DNA from: Clavulina sp. PMI_390
Lineage: Eukaryota; Basidiomycota; Agaricomycetes; Cantharellales; Hydnaceae
Length of the DNA: 64,000 nucleotides
Direction of reading: 5' to 3'
Assembly: GCA_015039315.1 (NCBI GenBank)
Contig: WIDE01000027.1
Location: forward strand, 42,116-106,115
Below, piece by piece: positions 44,594 through 55,716 of the stretch. Both the position numbers and the translations under genes were made by a program. Under the pieces are notes generated by a model. That model was not told the DNA's origin, did not search any database, and saw only the letters and a list, made by a program, of their open reading frames with translations. Position 1 is the first letter of the stretch. Every line of letters starts with the position of its first letter.

Positions 44594-46710
44594 TTATGCT
44601 TGAATGGATGGGGGCGGAAAGGTGCGGAGGGGTATACCAGGCGAGGCGGAATCAGAGGCGCTACCCTCGTCCTCACTAGGACGGCCAAGGAGTGGAGTTT
44701 CGGATGGCGTGCGAGCATGTGTATCTATATTATCGAGCGAGGGACACGTCCCAGTAACCATATGTTGTGGTAAACAGCATAAGAACTCACTGGGTGGCCT
44801 GGTCGTCCGTTGACGGCGCGCGTCCCCTCCATGATTGCGAGGTTGATCTTGCCCTTGCTGCCCCACTGTTCCTGGGTACATCCGATGATGTATTATGTCT
44901 ACCAAGGCCCAGCAGGGAGCGAGGGCAAAAAGGACAGCGGCAATCTAGAATAGCATTCGAATAACGTGTCGTATGAGATCTAGATGCCTAGCAGATGTTT
45001 AAAGAGTATTGTACTGACCTGTCCAAACCCCCAAGTTGAGCCCGTGCGTATAAGGCAGTTGAAATGTAGCTGCAGCTCAGATGCTTTCGATGTAATAATG
45101 AATAGGAGTCAATCAGCGAACCAAGCGCATCGCATAAGTGCAACATATTTTTGACGTACACACGACGAAAATGATGACCACCAGCATCGCGATCAGGTTA
45201 GCGAACCAGATCCCAGAGTCCACCGTAAAGAAATTGCTTTTCTAGCTGCCCTGTAAGAGAAAAGGAGGGGCCACAAACCCCCAAATGAATTGGAGTACTT
45301 TTCTCGAGCGTCGTATTATACGACTGGCTCCACGACGGGTTGTTCGGGGTATGGTGAGGCGAACCGCTTCAGCAAAGCCCGATTGCTGACGATGTTTGCT
45401 GATCGTTAGTGAAGCTGATGGTTCGCCAGAGGATTGGACCGGTTGAGGCATCTCTCTATCGGATGAGGATGTATTACGGCGAGATGCGGACATGCGTTGG
45501 TAGTCCTTATCCTCTATCTCACTGGAACGCAAGACGAGTAGAATAATATACATTGATGGCCAGAACAGGCAGAAGCCGAGCCAAGCGGGCCATATAAAGA
45601 TGGAGACGGGATCATCTGTTTGTGGGAAAGGAAGCGCAGAGGTGTTGGTCCATGCGTGGATCTTTGATACTTCGACACGATGGAGGAAGATGAAGAGGGT
45701 GGTCCGGCCGTTACACCACGGTTGGCTGTATCTGGGCGAGACGAATATGTAAATGGCCCAGACCCATTGCAGAACAACTTGGACCAGCAGCGAGATGCTG
45801 AGAATTCCACGGCCAGTGACGGTCCGATGGCGTGTGAGAGGGTGAAGTGGTCCACTTGATTCACCGACCGTCTCGGGGATATGCATATTGTGGGGAGGTG
45901 CAGTGTCGGGGCCTTCCGAGGAGGGCTCATGGGGCTGGTCCGTGTCTCGTATTATCAGAGGAACAGTTGATGGGGGTCTGCTGGAACCCTCGGACCCGTT
46001 GTACATCCCATCAGCGACAGAGAGTCGGTTAGCGTCAGGATCTGATATTGATAGTACTGGTAGGGAATCTGCCGTATTGGATGCAGCAGCAATATTGGCG
46101 GTAGGGTTGGATAATGAAGATTGAGTCGGCTGGGCTTGGGAGTGGGAAGGTTGGCGCCAGATATCACTCATTGGAGCCACGGCTATGGATGCAACGCAAG
46201 ACAAGGTGATGAAGCTGGCGCGGTGGTGAATAAGACTATGAAATGCTTTCCTCATGTTGAAGAGAACCTACTTGAGAACCAATACAGCATCGTGTAATGT
46301 CATATTTTGTTTATATTTTTGGTTCAGCGCTGCAGCGACAAGGGCCACCGTAAGTATTGCACCGCTCCAGCAGCCTATTGAACGAAAAGTAAAGCATGAG
46401 GCGTGTTGGTTCTTGAAACGCTGGGTGAAATGCACGTACCACCAGCAGAATCCCTGAGATCCTCCGCCAGCCAAACGAAGAGTACTATAATAAGCCAGTG
46501 AGATAAGAGGGAAAACACACGAAGAGAAAATTTGGATCTACCATTGATGGCTGCTTGCGCATAAAACCCAATGCGTACACCAAGGCCAGTGACGTCGGGG
46601 TCGGTGCAGATGCCTTGACAGGCATCAGGCGCTAAACATGACTGAGCACAATAGTTGACTGCCAGCGAAGGGTCTGATTGGAAGAGGTTGAGGGACGACG
46701 AGCAGTTCAT
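44594..46710 (-). pseudogene. Seven-span Cys-rich membrane protein, copy C (in-frame stop)
   Basis: The ATG at 46710 gives MNCSSSLNLFQ, then NYCAQSCLAPDACQGIC and DPDVTGLGVRIGFYAQAAI. The exon order is that of copy B: FVWLAEDLRDSAGG, CWSGAILTVALVAAALNQ, MTLHDAVLVLK, FITLSCVASIAVAPMSDIW, RTVTGRGILSISLLVQVVLQW, IFIWPAWLGFCLFWPSMYII, then FIWGFVAPPFLLQGS and a TAG at 45244-45242. Copy B aligns without gaps here (60 nt each) and has a Lys codon at that place. After the TAG the frame continues normally (VDSGIWFANLIAMLVV, IAAVLFALAPCWALVDII, tail with TPLLG and SPGIPL) to 44594. The product would lose the last two helices. Recent inactivation, stop readthrough or a sequencing error are the options. 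Confidence 0.7.
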
Positions 46711-47292
46711 CGTAGTAACATCACAACAAGAGATTCCCTCCACGGAGACCTGCGAGCGCAGAGTTTATACTGGTATGCCTGAGAGACCGCTGTCAAACAT
46801 AGTATAGAGTTTCAAAAATTAAGGAGTCAGCGGAGATGAACACAGTCCTCCATGTCCGGCTCATTTATAACCGCAGCCATATGCGCATTTGAGGGGCCAT
46901 GTAGTGAGACAAGGACTTGAAGCACACGATCACCCCGCAGTTTCCTGTGCTAGTGCCAAGGCAATATCCATGGAGCGCACAGGGTCAGGTCTTGATGGAG
47001 GATCCTCGACCGCTGAATGAGCGCTTGTTATTAGTTGTGTTTGGATTATTTGTTCCCACGATGAATTTCCCAGATTGCCCCCGATCTTCGACGCTCATCA
47101 AGTTCAGGTTTCCTCGGCCTCAGGGCTCGAGGGCGGTGTTCCGCGGAGACTTCCACGCGTGCATCTGCTTCTCCTAGCCCCACAGCGTCTGTTCGAGCAC
47201 TTTCTGCGTGTCCTAGATATGACCACAATGTGGTAATTAGCTAGAACCATCCACATATCCCCATCTCACTTGAATAATAACACTCCTCACCA
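46711..47292. promoter_or_regulatory. Divergent promoter, module C
   Basis: 582 bp between the ATGs of membrane protein C and permease 4. It carries the module B blocks in the same order: AGGAGTCAG (46822-46830), TGCCAAGG (46954-46961) and TTCCCAGATTG (47067-47077). Confidence 0.5.
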
Positions 47293-48303
47293 ATGGCTTC
47301 TGCAATGCAGCAGGGCGACTCGGCTGCCAGTGAAGAGACTTGGCTTCGTGTTGACGAGGACGAGAGCAACCACTTACAGAGGCAAGGTGGCAGAGCTCAC
47401 AGACGACGGCCACCCCCATCCCCACAAACGGCGATAGATGGCGCCTTCAACACAGCTCCACCATTATTGCAGAGGAGCATGTCGCTACAGCAGGACGTTG
47501 CACACTATCAGAAGATTCGTCTCCGGACACTCAGTGTATGTCTTCAGATGCGAAAGCCCATTGCCTCAACTCTCATAGTGAGAATATGAATATGCTCATA
47601 CTCAACTTCGATATAGAAACTTCCCCCTCAGCTAACTAGATCTCAAAGTAAGGTTCAACCACAACGTCAAAGAGGTCAGACACACCTACCGCTCACATGT
47701 TCAACTTCGTAGTTAGTATGATCTCTATTGGAGGGGTTATTGGGACTGGCGTCTTTCTCGGTATCGCTCAGAGCCTCTACACGGGTGGGCCTCTGGGATT
47801 ATTTCTGGGATACTCTCTAGTAGGAACAATGGTGTTTGCCGTCGTGGTCTCTGTGGCAGAAATGGTTGCGTGGCTGTGAGTGCTTGCTCTAATGTACGGT
47901 TCCGGTCCAAGTTTAACGCCCCCTATGCATGATCCTCTTGTCTAGTCCTAGCGTCGGAGGCGGTATGTGCTGTAGCTTACATATGCCCTTTCAGATTGCA
48001 GAACTGAACGCTCCAACCAGGTATCGTTGCCTTGGCGGGTCTCTATGTTGACCCGGCTCTTGGGTTCGCAATGGGATGGAACGCGTGTTCAACTGGGCGA
48101 TCATTCTCCCAGCCGTGAGCTCATCACCTCCCGCCCACGTCGTGCATGGACCAAACCATCGTTATTCATTGCATAGGAAATCACCGCCGCTACAGTTCTG
48201 CTAAATGAATATGTCTCGCCAAAATAGTAAGCCCTCTCTAAGACAACATCTAACAAAGGAAGACAATGAGTTAACGTAGCGTGCAGCAATGTGTATTTCA
48301 TTT
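47293..48303 (+). pseudogene. Amino-acid permease 4, frameshifted and truncated
   Basis: The ATG at 47293 gives MASAMQQGDSAASEE and LQRSMSLQQDVAHYQKIRL, as in permease 3. Exons continue through LPPQLTRSQ, ISMISIGGVIGTGVFLGIAQ, GGPLGLFLGYSLVGTMVFAV and GIVALAGLYVDPALGFAMGW. At 48085-48088 one base is missing: NAWFNW is encoded as AATGCTTGGTTC in permease 3, but here reads AACGCGTGTTC. The next exon (EITAATVLLNEYV) is still recognisable. Homology to permease 3 stops at about 48303 in the following exon, where LINE sequence begins. The last two thirds of the gene, including the loop insert and later helices, are absent. Confidence 0.8.
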
Positions 48304-48715
48304 TGGGTAATGTAGGACACCGTGTGCTTTGGAACTGCCCACGCCACGACCGCCACCGACACCTCCTCAAGGACGACAAGGGGAAGATCAAACTTAACGA
48401 CCTCCTCGGAACTCACAACGGCTGTATGCGCCTAGTACGATTCATCCGCGCGTCGCGAGCCTTCGAAAAGTCTACCACCTCTACGTAAAAACCCCCTTTT
48501 CCCCCATATGCCCCCCCATGCCCCCAAACCCGCTGCCTGCAGCGGCTCACATCTCCACGAAATCACCACCAATCGGTGTCGATCATCCGCATTGAACTAC
48601 CCAGTAGAGGTTAGGTCACAACCCATGTACTTATAATGTAGTATAGCCCCCGCCCTAGGCGCCTTTTCGGCAGCCCGACGCGGTTAAACCGATTCTCTCT
48701 CTATACTTCTAAATT
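48304..48715 (+). mobile_element. 5'-truncated LINE (Tad/R1-like) 3' end
   Basis: From about 48330 to 48488 the plus strand encodes WNCPRHDRHRHLL, KGKIKLNDLLGTHNGC and LVRFIRASRAFEKS before a stop. This is the Cys/His-containing end of the reverse transcriptase polyprotein of fungal non-LTR elements (CxxHxxxRHxLL ... LLGTxxG ... FIxxTxAF pattern). The upstream RT domain is missing, as usual for 5'-truncated insertions. A C-rich and variable 3' UTR follows. The right limit (about 48715) is approximate and no clear poly-A or target-site duplication is visible. Confidence 0.65.
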
Positions 48716-48743
48716 GTAGTGATCCATGTTATAACAGCTGGGC

Positions 48744-49034
48744 TCAGCAGAAATCCCTTTGCCCACGGTAATAACCCCGAAACTGCCGCCACACAATATC
48801 CTGCCACGTTATATGGTAGCTCAGTCCATGGTTGGTCATCCCTCGGTCCGGCAGTTCTATTACCTGCAGTTCGAATTGATCTTGCACAACGACATACTTA
48901 AATGCACCGCATATAGCCATTGGGAAAATCAGTTCATTGCGTACATCCCCAACAGGTAGCTCCCAGGTGTCGAGCCCTGGAAGCTCTTGAAAACTATCCA
49001 TTTTTATTCGGCCTAGAGGCATGATTCTGGCCAC
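48744..49034 (-). pseudogene. F-box-like gene fragment
   Basis: An open segment with strong protein character (DSFQELPGLDTWELPVGDVRN, FPMAICGAFKYVVVQDQF, ELQVIELPDRGMTNHGLSYHI). It resembles the beta-strand-rich C-terminal parts of basidiomycete F-box proteins, but that assignment is from pattern memory only. No start, stop or flanking exons assemble cleanly. Further scraps of similar style occur on the minus strand at 49194-49391 and 49634-49930. It is most likely a gene relic next to the LINE insertion. Confidence 0.35.
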
Positions 49035-50183
49035 CGTGTTATCGGCCTAGTCGCTCTCCCTTCGATTTGGCATACATCTATATGGGAGGCGCATAAGATC
49101 TCGTCTTGGAGAACCTTCAGGGCGCGTGTTATGGTGGTGGGAGCTTTAGCCAATTCCTACAATTACGCCGATTCCTTGAGATTGTCTCGGAGTCTAGGGT
49201 CGTAGGCTACCGATGGCCTGAATCTCAAACAAATTTTGAGCGACTCCGAAAGAACAGTAGACAACGGTTGAGGTGACTAGAATGATCCTCGCTGACTGGA
49301 GCAAAGAAGCTTCGGACCATTGGGTTTCAATTGCGCTCCGTTCCCCGTTTATTCCTCTGGCCCAAAACCCCAAGCACGCTCTATCGGGCATTGCACATTT
49401 ACTCTTCCGGGAGCGGGCCCACCACTCCCGCAGCTCTTACAGCCTCGCTATAGGCCACATGCTTTTGAGCTAATATGATATCAGGCTTGGGATGCTTATT
49501 TTCAGGGTCGATTGTTCCCACTTATTAATCTAACCAGCCATCGGGGAATTGAATGTAGACTTTCAATGCTCTTCAAATTACAATCGAATCATCCCAGTCC
49601 GAGTTCGTCCTATCATTTGATCAAGGAGGGAGTCTAGTAAAGTTTGGGTCCTAGGTATAGCGACTTGCAAGCTGATTCTGCTACGTCTCCATATAAAGCC
49701 GCCATGAGACTAAGGATACAGATCAACTCAGCAAGCATGCTTTTTAGGAACGTTGGTCTTGGATCCATACGATGGCATATCATGCTCACGGTCTTGGAAC
49801 AGTCGCCGTCATCTAAGCGCAGCGGTCTCTGTTTGGTCGTCACACTGCCAGGCCGACGAGACACAAAGCCGGCCCCGTTAGCCGAAAAGTCCTGACGATA
49901 TTCCAGAAATTCGCCACGTAAATCGAGCATAGGGTTTGTCTGAGAGAATTAGTAGGCATTCGCGTAGCCTCACCGTCTTATTTCGTGGATCGAAGGCGCT
50001 AAATCTTATTCTTTCCTATTCTTTCCTCCCTTGCTTCTGCTAGTCTGTGCTTCCTAGGCTCATCCTGTCTTGATCAACGGTGGCGACTGATCAAATTTAA
50101 TCCCTACTCACTGCCTTCCACCTCATACTGCTGCTACCTCGCCAGCAACAAGCTCGGGGTCTTCTACGTCGTTCTCTGCATAC
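49035..50183. other. Degenerate and promoter region upstream of the BTB-like gene
   Basis: 1.15 kb. The left part may contain the remaining scraps of the F-box-like relic. The right part (from about 50000) has CT-rich runs typical of fungal promoters and 5' UTRs ahead of the ATG at 50184. No intact gene is supported. Confidence 0.45.
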
Positions 50184-52455
50184 ATGCACCCCCAGCCGGT
50201 CCTCGGCTCACATTACGAGCCCAGGGACCAAGAACATCTTTCACAGTCGCCCGGGCCCCTCGCTTTGCGGGTCAGCACCACATTCTATCCCGGCGCGCTG
50301 CTCTTTGGGTCCGACTACTGTGGTAAAGGGGATAGTGACGAATCTGACTACGAGTCTGATGATGAGATGATGTTCGAGCACGATGTTTTCGGCAATCCAC
50401 TCCCTGAAAACGGGAAGCCAGCCAGTAGGATGGCCGACATGGTGCTTACGACTATTCCAGAGTCAATCCATTTTTACGTCCATTCACGATTGCTCCTTAA
50501 ACGCTCCAGCAACGCATTTGCCTTTCTTATCACCCCTCCTGATGACATCTCCCGCATGTCGGCCGACGAATCAATTTCGGGGCAGGGAGGCGTGGATGGA
50601 GTAAGCGGAGGACGAGGACAAGCATCGCCCTTTTCCAGCGTCGTTGCGGCTACCTCCACCTCCAATATCCACTCCCACTTGCCAAGTATTGCAGGTGCTC
50701 CAATGAGCACATTTGAGTCTTCCCCATCGTTTACGGCTATGGATGCTGCCCATCATCCTCAGCCCTCATTTGACGGTGTTGCATCTGCAAGCAACGAGTC
50801 GATTATGGCTAGACATTTGAGCGGGAGCAAAGGTAATGGGACCCTGCTCGCAACCCCAAGAGCAATGCAACCTGTGAACGCTAGCTATTTTTCATCTGCA
50901 ACACTCTTAGACCCCTCTTTAGGGCCGTTCCCTTGGGGTTCTTTGATGCCAGCTTCTTCGCAGCAGATGGCCTCATCTTCATATCCATACCCCGGGTCAA
51001 TGGATGATTTCATCGCTTCCCAGACCTACTCACAATGCACACCTCCTGCTGCTGGGAACGCTCGCCTGTCTCAGTCGCGCACTGTGTCATATTATCAATC
51101 ATCGGCGATGTCGTCACTGTTACTCCACCAACAACAACAGCACCTTCATGAACCACAACAATGGGAAGTTCCTACCTCAGCTACAACCTCTAACCCCCCT
51201 CCAGGTCCGCGTATCTTCATCCAGCTGCACGAGAAAGCAGAAGTCCTCAACCTCCTCTTACACGCCGTATACAACCTGAACCCGGCACGGTACGTGCCCT
51301 CGCTGGAGGCGCTGTCGTGCTTACCTGGCACGCTCCTGAACTACGGGTTCTCTCTTGATGAGCATTTAAGCCCCGATAGCGAGCTCACCAGGTTGTATCT
51401 GAACTACACACGAAGCCAACCAGTGGATGTGTACGCAGTAGCGGCTGCATATGGACTAGAATATATTGCCCAGAAAGCGTCCCGGCCAAGTTTGACTACG
51501 CCGTTGACTAGTGTAACAGACAAACAGGTGCGCTGCCTTCTCCGCTGTTTCTCCGTCATTGTTTCTTCTGTGACGACGCCCTGTATTTCTGACGACCACC
51601 TTTTATTGCGCTCGATTGTTGGATTGATTCTGCACTCAAATCTCTCATGAATCCCTTTGTCCAGGTGATAATGATGGGCAGGTGCGCTGCAAACTGATTT
51701 CTCCATCTATTATGTCCCTCGGCGCACTGATCACTATGACTAATCCAAACCTCTTCCCTTCTTTCCCTTTTCCCTTCTCGCGTATGTTTTCGCACATGCG
51801 CACCCCTGAATGAGTGATTTTCCGCCTACTACCCAATCGGGCCTGCCCCATAATTCCTTCCTTCCTCATTAAACTGCCAACCCACGGTGCTGATATACAT
51901 AGCGTGTATCTTCGCCGATTAGTTCAGCTACATCACAACCGTCTCGAGGCCCTCAAGAAAATCCTTCTCACTCTCCCAACTTGGCATGGGCGCAACAACC
52001 CCGTCGCGTGTGACGACACGGAGGCTAATGCGTACCAGGTATGGGCGCTTGCAATGGCTTACCTCGCCTGGGAGGCCCGTCCAGACATGAGCAGCGTTGA
52101 ATTAGCACAGGTGCTGGTCCCGTTGATGGATTCTGTGTGAGTGTGGTCAATCATCCTCGCTCCTGTTTCTATTCCATTTTGCCTTTGACTTTTGAGCCGT
52201 TTGGTGCTGGGATGTGGGTGAAGACTTTCCCGAATCGACTTTGACAACCCTTTAGGCTTGTCACATATCTTTGATGTTGGGATTTCACTCCGCTGCCTGC
52301 GTTATGTTTTCTTTTGGACATTCTTTCTTTTACAAAGGCTGATGATGACTCTATGTTCTGTCTCCTCCAGGAGTTGTGCTGTGTGTAAAAACAACCTCCA
52401 AGCGCGTATCTCAAGCGCGTTGCGCTCTTGGGCCCAAGTTAGGGATACGATTTAA
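50184..52455 (+). CDS. BTB/POZ-like protein with micro-exon
   Basis: Four exons join in phase: 50184-51527, 51665-51681 (17 nt), 51903-52136 and 52371-52455, giving 559 residues. The N-terminus has a BTB-like opening (VSTTFYPGALLFGSDYC) followed by an acidic patch, then IHFYVHSRLLLKRSSNAFAFLI. A Ser/Gln/Pro-rich low-complexity stretch of roughly 200 residues interrupts it. The fold appears to resume at RIFIQLHEKAEVLNLLLHAVYNLNP (typical BTB helix text) and VDVYAVAAAYGLEYIAQKAS. The C-terminal helices VYLRRLVQLHHNRLEALKKI and CAVCKNNLQARI complete it. A role in protein-protein interaction or transcriptional control is inferred; no partner is evident. Confidence 0.8.
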
Positions 52456-54761
52456 ATCTATTCTGCCACTAAAGGCTCCAGCCCACGCCAACAGCTAGCG
52501 TTCAGGAGCTCCAGTTTCCTCCAATGATGCACGTGGTTATGTGTTGTGCTTGTATTGGCTCCTTCATACCAAAGTGCATTTCTTGGTCCTCTGGTTGTGT
52601 CTTTGTCCCAAATTGGCCACTATAAACCCAAACCATCCCCTATTTGCCACCATGATGATTCGCCAGACATATCAACCACGTCCCCCAGTTCGCTCATATC
52701 CCTCATTTATTCTCGACTGAATACGAGCTACCCATATCAGAACCCTTGCAAATTGCATAGGTACCTACTTGCCACTCGGGCGGATGGCTTGCACCGGATG
52801 GCCTGCATCATGTCCAACAATCCGACCCAGCGGTACGCTCTCCATCGATTGATGGAAGGCAATCGCATGCTGTGCATGTTGTTTACAAGCGGGTGATCTG
52901 AACGTCCCTATCCCGCGCTAGTCGATCGCCTCAAGCCTTTTCAGGCGGTTTTCTGTCTTTATCCAAGCCTTTGATCATGATTGGCCATTCGCTTTGTCCT
53001 TTCTCAGGCAGCATTACGTTTGGATACTGAGCGTTGCTCCAGACCGTTCAGATGCGTGTCTACCTGAGCTTCCTGCACTTCAAAAGACTTTTCGACCTTG
53101 ATCACTCCAGCAGGCCAAACACATTCCGAACGCGCGGCGATCATCCACTGCGGCGGGACGCGAGATGCGAGCAGTTCTTTCAGTCCCTTTGAATTCTATT
53201 TCTCTCATATCCCCTCTTTCGTTCTTCCGGCCTATGACAACATGACGATGGCTGGTATTTCTAGCTTCGCTTTCTCCTCTCGCCATTGCCGCCCCTTTCC
53301 CCGGTTTTGTGGCTATGGGGTTTGCCCTTCACGGCTATTATTCAACTATTCCCATTGTCGCCTCTCCAAATTCATCCTCTCCTTTCAACCCCTAGGCCAT
53401 GAAATACTATTCTCCTCCTTCATCTTTAACACCGCCTTCCACATCTTTTGGGTAATCTGAGCCAGTGTTGCGGCTTGCTTTCTCCTCTTTTCTCTCCGTT
53501 CATGCTACCCTCCCACGTTGCATCCTGCCAATTTAGCTTTCCATCAAGTGGCTCTGAATTCACCGAATCAAGCCCGACCTGGCGCCGTGCGCTCTTTCTA
53601 GCGTGTCCCCTTTCACTTAAATATGCTTTTGTATATGACCGGCCTATATTATCTAGCTGATTATTGTTTCTACCCTTCATTTCCTATCTCGGCCTCCTCG
53701 TCCTCCTGTGTCTCTACAGTGACTTTTGCTTTTATGAATAATCCCTTTGCACATCTGTGGATTTCCGTATGTAACATACAACATAAACGCTCCAATTGGC
53801 GTACCAAAAAGGATATCACAATATCACTACGTCGATGCCCTCCTGCCCTCAGCGCCAAGGATGGCGGCCTGGCGCAGTAGTATCGATCCACACACACACT
53901 ATCTGTTATCAATGCCAATGCTTACTATTTCTCTTCAGAACGGTGGCATATACTCACTCGTACTCGGGTGATAGGCCTGATTGAGCTGGTGCGGTGCCTA
54001 AGCAGGCGTCACGATTAGCAATTATGGTATCATCGATGTAGATCAGAGACAACCACATGTTTTGATGCTCGAAATCGAGTGTTCGAGGCGGGAATGAATG
54101 TGGGCAGTTTGTAGATTGAGGGTCAATGATCGTTGGTAGAACGAGCTGGCTGGCGGCATTCTATAGTTGCACGCATTGACGGGAGAACAAGAGTGGTAGG
54201 GGCGGGAATGAGCCATGGACTAGGTTTACACTCCCCAATATTAAGAGTTTTGGGAGTGCCTGAGACAGTGGGTGGAACCCTACACCAGTGGCATAACTGA
54301 ATTAGAGACTTGAACAATATGCCATGTCTCTTTGCTCAGTTGCACAGTGCAGAAATACAATCTATCAGTAACGTGGTAATATTTCTCGCTGGAGGTAGTG
54401 GTAGTGATTTTATTCAGCGCAAGTTGGGCCCTTCAGGCGTACAGAGATGCCGCAGGGTGCTTCCAGCAATTGAGTCCGAGTCGCGATCGATCATCATTGG
54501 GGCCCACGGCGTTGGCTGATGACTCGAGATGCCTAAATGCTGATTCAGTGGTACTACTCTGGTCCCATCGGATCCAATGCACCCGACAATATACAGGAGG
54601 GCTATTTTCTTTGATTTTTTTCTTGTCGGGATCTCGTTGTCTGATGATGCCGTTGTTGTGACGTCGGCGCTAATAGGCGCCTGTGTGACTTTCGCTGCCA
54701 CTTACGATCTCTACCCCTCAGAACCACACTCTCCCAGCGACCCTCGAGAGAATATCAGAAC
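52456..54761. other. Long intergenic region without supported genes
   Basis: 2.3 kb between the BTB-like gene and 6-phosphogluconolactonase. It is pyrimidine-rich on the plus strand (many CTTTC and CCTC runs). Frames up to 120 codons (plus 53098-53460 and 54577-54939) show no domain, and the latter overlaps the next gene out of frame. No RNA or mobile element was recognised. Confidence 0.5.
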
Positions 54762-55716
54762 ATGCCAGCCCACGAAGCCATTGCGCCATTTCTTTATTCG
54801 TTCAGCGATTCCACAAAACTCAAGGAATCGCTCGCTGGGTATATTATCCAGGCTCAGACTGAGGCACTCAACAAGGGGAAGCACAAGTTCTCAATTGCGA
54901 TTAGTGGAGGGTCGCTGCCCGTGCAGCTTTCGGAGATAGTTAAACACCGTGATGTCCGTGATGTCCAATGGGACAAGTGGTGAGTGCAACGTCCAGCATT
55001 TGATGAGCACCCACTGGGGTACGCATATAACTAACCGATAACTTGATTCTCCATGTCTCGATCTCTTGGTCTTGCTCGGTCCCACGTGCAACCAAAGGCA
55101 CATTTTCTTCTCCGACGAACGCGCTGTCCCCCTCACACACCTCGACTCCAATTATGGCCTTGTGGAAAAAGAGTTTCTCTCCAATATACCGGAGGAGGAT
55201 CGCAAGAAGATAACCGTCCACACGATCAACGAGAGCTTGCTCGACGAGACTATCGAAGATCACATGGGAGAGCTCGCGGACGAGTACGAGAGCCAGCTCA
55301 TCCAGTCCTTCGCTCCTAAGGACTCTGCTCGCTTCCCCGTCTTTGACGTCATCTTGCTCGGCATGGGTCCAGACGGACACACTGCCTCGCTCTTCCCCGG
55401 TCATGCCCTTCTGAGCGAGACCACTGGGTGGGTCGTACCCATCATGGATAGCCCCAAGCCCCCAGCGAAACGCATCACCCTGACCCTCCCCGTCATCAAC
55501 CATGCTGCCCGCGTCGTCTTCGTTGCCACAGGTGCGGGCAAGCAAGATACACTCAAGCAGGTGTTCGACCAGCCCGAGCTCTCTCTTCCCTCCTCGAGGG
55601 TTCGCCCAGCCTACCCTGGCACCGTTTCGTGGTTCGTGGATGATGCAGCCTCGGCCAAGGTCGAGTACCCCAAGACCACCTTCCAGCTGCAAGCCAGCCA
55701 GCTGGCGCGCGTCTAG
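54762..55716 (+). CDS. 6-phosphogluconolactonase
   Basis: Two exons, 54762-54979 and 55098-55716, restore a Trp codon across the intron and give 278 residues, the usual length. Family motifs are all present: [17 protein letters not shown] (phosphate-binding loop), [45 protein letters not shown] (active-site His region), and [24 protein letters not shown]. The enzyme hydrolyses 6-phosphogluconolactone to 6-phosphogluconate, the second step of the oxidative pentose phosphate pathway, in the cytosol. No targeting signal is visible. It corresponds to yeast SOL3/SOL4. Confidence 0.96.

Noticed and set aside
25483..48303. Secondary-metabolite biosynthetic cluster
   Set aside because: No backbone synthase, P450 or cluster regulator; only permeases and the membrane proteins are present.
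48481..48540. C-run repeats as a satellite or telomere-like repeat
   Set aside because: Only a few C5-C8 runs, not a regular unit; better explained as LINE 3' UTR.
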